From NCBI RefSeq assembly GCF_002079305.1, contig NZ_CP015039.1, positions 310,001-374,000 of the forward strand: a stretch of 64,000 nt of DNA, in the 5' to 3' direction. Below, in pieces: positions 59,020-64,000 of the stretch (the stretch's first letter is position 1; each line of letters starts with the position of its first letter). The DNA comes from Rhodovulum sp. P5. Lineage in GTDB: Bacteria; Pseudomonadota; Alphaproteobacteria; Rhodobacterales; Rhodobacteraceae. The translations under genes and the position numbers were made by a program. The notes beneath the pieces were generated by a model. That model made no database searches. It saw nothing but the letters and a program-made list of their open reading frames with translations, and had not been told where the DNA came from.

Positions 59020-59053
59020 CCGATCAAGACCCCCCGCTCCGCTCTACCCAGAC

Positions 59054-59075
59054 GGCCCCCGCAGCAACGGGGGCC
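59054..59075. terminator. Hairpin between convergent DUF1269 and histidine kinase genes
   Basis: Arms GGCCCCCG and CGGGGGCC with loop CAGCAA; only a weak T-run follows. Lies 22 bases before the kinase stop, so it could serve both strands. Confidence 0.6.
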
Positions 59076-59097
59076 GCTTCGTTCCGTGTCCCGGTAT

Positions 59098-60444
59098 TCA
59101 CCCGTGAGGAAACTGAACCGACACCCGAAGCCCCGGCGCATTGTCTTCCAGCGTCACCTCTGCCCCATGATGCTGGGCAATGGCCCGCACCAGGGCCAGG
59201 CCAAGGCCGGTGCCTTCGGTGGAGCGGCTTTGATCGCCGCGAAAGAACGCCTCGAACGCGCGGTCGCGGTCGTCGGGCGGCATGCCCTTGCCGGTGTCGG
59301 CCACGGTCAGGGTGACGGCCCCCGCGGGGTTGGTCTCTGCCGACAGCGCGATCCGGGCACCCGGCCCGGCATGGGTAATCGCGTTTTGTACAAGGTTCGC
59401 GACAAGTTGCGCGATCATGCCCGGATCGCCACGGGGCGTGGCCGCGGTGGCCTGCCAGTCAAGCTGCTGGCCCTCATCCTCTGCCAACGGACCGTAGGTC
59501 TCTGCGATCTCCTGAAAGATGGGGCCAAGCGGAACGGCGGCGAAATTCAGGCCCGGCTCGGCGGCCTCAACCCGCGCAATGCGCAGGATCGTTCCGATGA
59601 TCGAGGACAGGCGCGTCAGATCCTCCAGCGCGGCATCGAGGGCGGGCAGCGGGTCGGCCCCGCGGTCCACCTGTCGCCGCGCCTGATCCAGCCCCAGCGT
59701 GACGCGCGACAAGGGCGTGCGCAGGTCATGGGCGATGGCAGAGACGCTGCGATCCTTGCGCGCGACCAGATCGGACAGCCGGGCGAGATGGCCGTTCATC
59801 CGCCGCGCGATCCGGTCGATCTGGTCGTTCTGATCGGACACCGGCAACCGTGCCGCCATCTCTCCCGCGCCGACACGGTCAAGCGTGGCCTCCATCGCTT
59901 CCAGCTTTCGGAAACTGCCCGCGCTGACGCCGTAACCGATGGTAAGCATGGCCAGCACGATCACGAAGCCCGCGGTGCCAAGCGCGCGCACCAGCGTCGT
60001 CTCGGCCGTCTGCATGACGTCCAGCGTCTGGCCGCTGACCAGCCGCAGGCTGCCAATTGGAACGGCGTGAAAGAGCGCGGTCTTCGGCCCCGCAGGGGAC
60101 GCAAACTCTACCCGGTGCCAACCGGCGGCCAGATCGGGTATGCCGGGCGTGCCGGCAAGCCGTTGGCCCGACATGTCGTAGAGGGCGACCGCCGTGTAGG
60201 AGGGGCGCGGCAAGGCCGCCAGCCCCGCCACCATTTCCGCGAACGCCTCCGGCCCTTCCAGCCGGAAGACCTCGATGAGCAGCGCCTCGTCTTCCACGAT
60301 CAACGCGCGCGTCTGGGCCAGCATCTCGCCGCGCACATAGGTATAGGCAAGCGCCCCGACCGAAATCAGAACGACCAGGAACAGCACAGCCGACAGGAAC
60401 ACCGCCCGGAAGGCGGCGCCGGAGAGCACATTACCGCGGTCCAT
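59098..60444 (-). CDS. Sensor histidine kinase
   Basis: A 448-residue sensor kinase: N-terminal TM helix (about 13-37), a periplasmic domain of roughly 120 residues, a second TM (about 158-180), HAMP (RKLEAMEATLDRVGAGEMAA), HisKA with the phospho-His in SVSAIAHDLRTPLSRV, and an ATPase domain (LVQNAITHAG N-box, DTGKGMPPDD, GTGLGLALVRAIA). It overlaps the response-regulator gene by 14 bases. The signal is unknown; the sensor domain does not look like a known ligand fold by eye. Confidence 0.93.
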   Translation of the reverse strand: MDRGNVLSGAAFRAVFLSAVLFLVVLISVGALAYTYVRGEMLAQTRALIVEDEALLIEVFRLEGPEAFAEMVAGLAALPRPSYTAVALYDMSGQRLAGTPGIPDLAAGWHRVEFASPAGPKTALFHAVPIGSLRLVSGQTLDVMQTAETTLVRALGTAGFVIVLAMLTIGYGVSAGSFRKLEAMEATLDRVGAGEMAARLPVSDQNDQIDRIARRMNGHLARLSDLVARKDRSVSAIAHDLRTPLSRVTLGLDQARRQVDRGADPLPALDAALEDLTRLSSIIGTILRIARVEAAEPGLNFAAVPLGPIFQEIAETYGPLAEDEGQQLDWQATAATPRGDPGMIAQLVANLVQNAITHAGPGARIALSAETNPAGAVTLTVADTGKGMPPDDRDRAFEAFFRGDQSRSTEGTGLGLALVRAIAQHHGAEVTLEDNAPGLRVSVQFPHG

Positions 60445-61108
60445 GCAGGGAATAGCCGGCGTTGCGGATGGTGTGGATCAGGGGCACATCGAAGGGCTTG
60501 TCGATCTTCGCGCGCAGCCGGCTCATATGGGTTTCCAGCACGGTGGTGTTCGGTTCGAAACTGTAGTTCCAGACCCGTTCCAGCAACAGCGTGCGGGTCA
60601 TCACCCGGCCGGCATTGCGCATCAAAACCTCCAGCAGCGCGAATTCCTTGTTCTGAAGTTCGATCAACTGCCCCTGCCGGGTCGCGGTGCGGGCCAGCAG
60701 GTCAAGCTCCAAGTCGTGCACCTTGAGCGTAGTGTCCGCCGCGCCCCCCTTTTGCCGCCGGGTTACCGTGGCAATGCGCGCCAGAAGTTCCTCGAAATGG
60801 AACGGCTTGGACAGGTAGTCATCGGCCCCGGCCTTCAGCCCCTCCACCCGGTCGTCGACCTCGCCCATCGCGGTCAGGAAGATCACCGGCACGTCCTTGC
60901 CCGCCGCACGCAGCGCCTGCACCAATGACAGCCCGTCCATCCCGGGCATCATCCGGTCGAGGATCGCCAGATCGCAGCCGTTATAAAGGGAAAAGGCCAG
61001 CGCGTCGCGGCCATCGGCGAAATGCTCCACGCTGTGGCCCTCTTCCTCCAGCCCGGCGCGGATGTAGTCGGCCAGCGCGGCGTCGTCTTCTGCAAGCAGG
61101 ATCTTCAT
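60431..61108 (-). CDS. OmpR-family response regulator
   Basis: A 225-residue regulator: receiver domain with DD8-9 (LLAEDDAAL), phosphoacceptor Asp51 (LAILDRMMPGMDG) and Lys in YLSKPFHFEELLAR; C-terminal winged helix (LQNKEFALLEVLMRNAGRVM; NTTVLETHMSRLRAKID). Motif site C is 54 bases upstream of its ATG on the same strand, consistent with autoregulation. Confidence 0.95.
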   Translation of the reverse strand: MKILLAEDDAALADYIRAGLEEEGHSVEHFADGRDALAFSLYNGCDLAILDRMMPGMDGLSLVQALRAAGKDVPVIFLTAMGEVDDRVEGLKAGADDYLSKPFHFEELLARIATVTRRQKGGAADTTLKVHDLELDLLARTATRQGQLIELQNKEFALLEVLMRNAGRVMTRTLLLERVWNYSFEPNTTVLETHMSRLRAKIDKPFDVPLIHTIRNAGYSLHGPR

Positions 61109-61161
61109 GGGACTTCCCCTTGATGCAAATGCGATCCTAACGGGACGCCGGGCGAAAGCAC

Positions 61162-61178
61162 ATTACGGATTTGTAAGC
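61162..61178. promoter_or_regulatory. Site C of the shared motif, between the response regulator and the HdeD-like gene
   Basis: ATTACGGATTTGTAAGC, the same as site B except for the outermost left bases. It lies in the divergent gap 61109-61255, about 54 bases from the regulator start and about 78 from the HdeD-like start, so it could control both. Confidence 0.55.
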
Positions 61179-61255
61179 CGCAGGACAGCCGGGCGGTGGC
61201 GGCCATCGTCATGATGACGTGGTGTTTCAACCATCCGCCGGAAAAGGAGGGCGCG

Positions 61256-61801
61256 ATGATCAGCCCGGGCCATGGCGTGATCGAGTCGAAATCCGGGTCC
61301 TCCGGGCTGGCCGCCATCGGCGCGGCCTTCGGCATGTTGGGTGTAGGCGCAGCGCTCTTGCCCAGAACGGGCTGGGTGACGGCAGATGTCGAGATGGGCC
61401 TTGTTCTGAGTGGCTGGAGCCTGACCGGCCTTGGCTTTGTCGGCCTCCTGCGGCCCATCCCGGAATGGCGCGCCTATGCGGTCTTCTTTGCATGTCTGCT
61501 TTGCGCGGGGCTTGTGGCCGTTCAGGCCGGACCGGTCGGCCCGCATGGTCTGACGATGCTGATCGTGATCGGACTTCTGGCCCACGGCGTTCTGTCGGTG
61601 CTGTTCGGGCTTCATCTCAGCGGGCAAAGGCCGGGCTGGCGCAGCGCGGTGGCCAGCGGTGTCTGCGCCCTTGGCGCTGGGCTGTTCATGATCGCAGGCT
61701 GGCCCGACCGCTCTGTCCGGCTGGTCGGGCTCTTGCTTGGGGCGACGTTCCTGGCGACCAGCGTGTCGTTCCTCCGTATGGCACGCGCAGCCCTGCAATA
61801 G
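61256..61801 (+). CDS. HdeD-like (DUF308-type) membrane protein
   Basis: A 181-residue, about six-helix membrane protein from ATG 61256, with AAGGAGG 5 bases upstream. Glycine-rich helices (GLAAIGAAFGMLGVGAALLP; WSLTGLGFVGLLRPIPEW; LIVIGLLAHGVLSVLFGLHL) fit the HdeD/DUF308 acid-resistance membrane family. The similarity is weak at motif level, so the name is tentative. Confidence 0.6.
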   Translation: MISPGHGVIESKSGSSGLAAIGAAFGMLGVGAALLPRTGWVTADVEMGLVLSGWSLTGLGFVGLLRPIPEWRAYAVFFACLLCAGLVAVQAGPVGPHGLTMLIVIGLLAHGVLSVLFGLHLSGQRPGWRSAVASGVCALGAGLFMIAGWPDRSVRLVGLLLGATFLATSVSFLRMARAALQ

Positions 61802-61919
61802 ATCCCATTTCCCCAACGGTATCGTCGCGACCCGCCGGCCAGGACCCGGCGGGCGCTTGGCGTTTTGGCACCGCGGGGAACGACACCTCCGCCGATCCGG
61901 AGCGATCCGCAAATCGTGA

Positions 61920-61937
61920 GCTTACGATTTTGTATTG
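61920..61937 (+). promoter_or_regulatory. Site D of the shared motif, degenerate
   Basis: GCTTACGATTTTGTATTG: intact left arm and centre, right arm GTATTG for GTAAGC. About 132 bases upstream of the three-repeat exported protein gene. Confidence 0.4.
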
Positions 61938-62068
61938 GCCCGGACAGCCGCAGGAACGGTTGCCATCCCATGTTTCCCTTATCGAGCGACGCGGTACCGC
62001 CACAGCGAGAAACGCGCCCCCTCGACCAAGGAAACCCTGCTGCAACGCAGACCAAAAGGATCGAAAAA

Positions 62069-62731
62069 ATGAAAAAATCGCTTCTTCCCCTCACATTCGC
62101 CGTGATCGTCGCGGCCAGCAGCGCCGCCTTTGCGGGGCACTCTATCGGGCAAATCCAGTCCATCGATCATACCGCCAACGCCGTGACGCTGATGGATGGC
62201 ACCACGTACAGCTTTGTGCGCAGTGACAATGACAACCCGCTGAATGGCTTGCGCCCCGGCAATACCGTCGACATCCTCTGGCTGCAGAACGGCAATGCCC
62301 GGGTCGGCAAGTCGCTCTCGCCCATGTCCGGGGACTATGCCACGGGCACCATCCAGTCGCTGGACCCCGTGGCCGCCACGGTGACGTTGAACGATGGGCG
62401 CATCTTCCACTTTGCGCAATCCTCCGAAACCAACGCGACGCTGGGTGCGGTCAGGCCGGGTGACGTCGTCTCGGTTGCCTACCACGAAGCATCGGGCACC
62501 CTTCGCGGCGACGCCCTGGGAACCGTGGGGGGCGACCATGTCACGGGCACGATTGCCTCGATCACCGGTGATACGGTGACCCTGAAGGATGGCAGCTCCT
62601 ACGTCTTTTCGGACAGGCACAGCATGCGCCAAAGCCTCGCCACCCTGAAGGCGGGCGACCGGGTCGACATCCTGTGGGCGCCGAGCGGCCAGCTCCGCAT
62701 GGGCAACGCGATCAGCCCGGTCAATGGATAA
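62069..62731 (+). CDS. Exported protein with three DUF1344-like repeats
   Basis: A 220-residue protein after an AAAAGGATC site. The signal peptide MKKSLLPLTFAVIVAASSAA ends near AFAGHS. Three repeats of about 65 residues follow: GQIQSIDHTANAVTLMDGTT, GTIQSLDPVAATVTLNDGRI and GTIASITGDTVTLKDGSSYV, each then with L..(L/V)(R/K)(P/A)G(N/D). This is a DUF1344-like beta-barrel/OB-type periplasmic fold present in triplicate. Function unknown. Confidence 0.7.
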   Translation: MKKSLLPLTFAVIVAASSAAFAGHSIGQIQSIDHTANAVTLMDGTTYSFVRSDNDNPLNGLRPGNTVDILWLQNGNARVGKSLSPMSGDYATGTIQSLDPVAATVTLNDGRIFHFAQSSETNATLGAVRPGDVVSVAYHEASGTLRGDALGTVGGDHVTGTIASITGDTVTLKDGSSYVFSDRHSMRQSLATLKAGDRVDILWAPSGQLRMGNAISPVNG

Positions 62732-62740
62732 GGCCGCACG

Positions 62741-62768
62741 CCCCCGGCATGCTGACCCATGCCGGGGG
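62741..62768 (+). terminator. Strong hairpin after the three-repeat gene
   Basis: Perfect 11-base arms CCCCCGGCATG (62741-62751) and CATGCCGGGGG (62758-62768), loop CTGACC. No T-run, so termination is plausible but not certain. Confidence 0.6.
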
Positions 62769-62786
62769 CCCGCTTCGGTGACAAAA

Positions 62787-63899
62787 ATGCACAACACAGA
62801 AACGAAATACGAACATTCGGTGCCGTGGTTCTGGCCGATGGCCGCCGCGATGGAGATGGAGGCGGCAGGCCTGCGCGCCTGGGAGGATGAGCTTCGCTTC
62901 ATCGGCGAGGCGGCGGAGATCACCGATCCCGACCTGCCCGACTGGGCCACCAAGAATGACATCCTCCTTGATCTCGACACGATGCGCCTGCGCGATTTCG
63001 GGGGCACCGGTGGCGGTCTTCCGGTGATCGTTGACGCGCCCTATGCCGGCCACTCCGCGACCATCGCGGATTACGCACCGGGGCAAAGCCTTGTCGAAAC
63101 GCTGTTGGCCGCGGGGCTGGGCCGCGTGTTGGTCACGGACTGGAAGCCCGCCACATCCAAAATGCGCGATTTCGACATCGACAAATATCTGGCCGAAATC
63201 AACGTGGCCGTGGACGATCTGGGCGGACGGGCCATCCTTGTCGGCCTGTGCCAGGGGGGCTGGATGTCGGCGATGTTTGCCGCGCGCTTTCCGGCCAAGG
63301 TGGCCGCGCTGGTGCTGGCTGGATCCCCCATCGACACCGATGCCGGCGACGGGCCGATCCGGCGTCTTGCGCATGAGACGCCGCTCTCGGTCTATGAAGA
63401 GATGGTCGCGGCGGGGGACGGGCGGATGCCGGGGCAGTTCATGCTGGCGGGCTGGAAGAACATGCATGCCGGCCAGCAATATATCGGCAAGTTCGTCGAT
63501 CTGTACCAGCATATCGAGGATCGCAACTACATCGAGCGGACCGAACGGTTCGAGCGCTGGTACGAGAACCCCATCGACCTGCCGGGGCGCTACTACCTTC
63601 AGGCTATCGACCTGCTGTTCAAGCAGAACCTGCTGGCCAAGGGGGCCTTCGTCGGGCTTGGGGAAACACTGTCGCTGTCCCGCATCACCTGCCCCCTGTT
63701 CCTGCTGGCCGGAAAGGCCGACGACATCACCACGCCCGAACAGGTCTTCGCCGCCGAGGGGCTTGTCGGCACGCCGCACGACGCGGTCCAAAGAACGCTC
63801 GTCGAGGGGGGGCATATTGGGCTCTTCATGGGGCGAAAGACGCTGGGCGAAACATGGCCCGGCATCGCGTCATGGGTTGCCGCGCAAGGCGCCGCGTGA
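62787..63899 (+). CDS. Alpha/beta hydrolase, PHA synthase/depolymerase-like
   Basis: A 370-residue alpha/beta hydrolase. The nucleophile elbow is LVGLCQGGWMSAMFAA with Cys155 instead of Ser, as in PHA synthases (G-x-C-x-G). The fold is continued by VLAGSPIDTDAGDGPIRRL, CPLFLLAGKADDITTPEQVF (Asp) and a His in LVEGGHIGLFMG. It lacks the full length of PhaC (about 590), so it is a PhaC-like esterase or 3-hydroxyalkanoate synthase relative. ATG 62787 is used; its ribosome site is poor, and a GTG at 62779 is another option. Confidence 0.75.
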   Translation: MHNTETKYEHSVPWFWPMAAAMEMEAAGLRAWEDELRFIGEAAEITDPDLPDWATKNDILLDLDTMRLRDFGGTGGGLPVIVDAPYAGHSATIADYAPGQSLVETLLAAGLGRVLVTDWKPATSKMRDFDIDKYLAEINVAVDDLGGRAILVGLCQGGWMSAMFAARFPAKVAALVLAGSPIDTDAGDGPIRRLAHETPLSVYEEMVAAGDGRMPGQFMLAGWKNMHAGQQYIGKFVDLYQHIEDRNYIERTERFERWYENPIDLPGRYYLQAIDLLFKQNLLAKGAFVGLGETLSLSRITCPLFLLAGKADDITTPEQVFAAEGLVGTPHDAVQRTLVEGGHIGLFMGRKTLGETWPGIASWVAAQGAA

Positions 63900-63917
63900 G
63901 ATCGGGAAGGCATCAGG

Positions 63918-64000
63918 ATGAAACACGCACGCACGGACGAAATGGCACCCGATACACCCGATTTGCCGCAGACAAATCCCGATCACGGCCTCACCACGGC
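63918..64000 (+). CDS. Start of an unidentified gene (truncated by the window edge)
   Basis: ATG 63918, with a GGGAAGG site 11 bases upstream, opens MKHARTDEMAPDTPDLPQTN and remains open to the edge. Only 27 codons are visible, and no family can be named. It follows the PhaC-like gene by 18 bases, so it is likely co-transcribed. Confidence 0.45.
   Translation, partial: MKHARTDEMAPDTPDLPQTNPDHGLTT

Overview
The window is a GC-rich alphaproteobacterial chromosome segment. Gene content and order point to the Rhodobacterales (Rhodobacteraceae): a nuo operon carrying the lineage's small accessory genes, a complete liu leucine-degradation operon, a gbc/sox glycine-betaine pathway, and DUF5333 and GlxA/GbdR-type proteins. 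This is inference from the proteins; there is no rRNA in the window to confirm it.

1-14.8 kb (minus strand): the complex I operon nuoA-B-C-D-(membrane ORF)-E-(TM/helix-hairpin-helix ORF)-F-(DUF5333)-G-H-I-(carboxymuconolactone-decarboxylase-like)-J-K-L-M. nuoM runs off the left edge. Many genes overlap by 1-4 bases. 15.0-24.4 kb (minus): leucine/isovalerate catabolism liuA-(LprI-like)-liuB-three tandem ASCH-domain genes-liuD-gst-liuE-liuC, with a palindrome upstream of liuA. 24.5-30.3 kb: creA, a DegT-type aminotransferase, a phosphoglycolate-phosphatase-like HAD enzyme, then glmU-glmS. glmS is split by a one-base frameshift. 30.3-31.0 kb is a gene-poor scar.

31.0-51.5 kb: glycine-betaine to pyruvate catabolism. 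gbcA/gbcB demethylate betaine, a FAD-GcvT dehydrogenase probably handles dimethylglycine, soxBDAG oxidises sarcosine, glyA makes serine and sdaA makes pyruvate. purU recycles formyl-THF and a GbdR-like regulator sits beside it. The set is cut by a rearrangement: an ABC transporter operon is lost after its ATPase and the first codons of its binding protein. There an IS21-family element (37441-40219) abuts a truncated IS5-family transposase, with no target duplication. The IS21 copy is itself riddled with at least eight short palindromic insertions, most of them variants of one hairpin with a conserved loop. This is the strangest feature in the window.

52.0-64.0 kb: a large DUF2339 membrane protein, then a probable envelope/redox stress locus: yfdX, DUF202, an SQR-like flavoprotein, DUF4336, DUF1269, a two-component system (histidine kinase plus OmpR-type regulator), an HdeD-like membrane protein, a three-repeat periplasmic protein and a PhaC-like hydrolase. 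A shared near-palindrome, GCTTACGGATTTGTAAGC, occurs upstream of four of these units, including the gap between the response regulator and its divergent neighbour. This suggests a local, autoregulated regulon.
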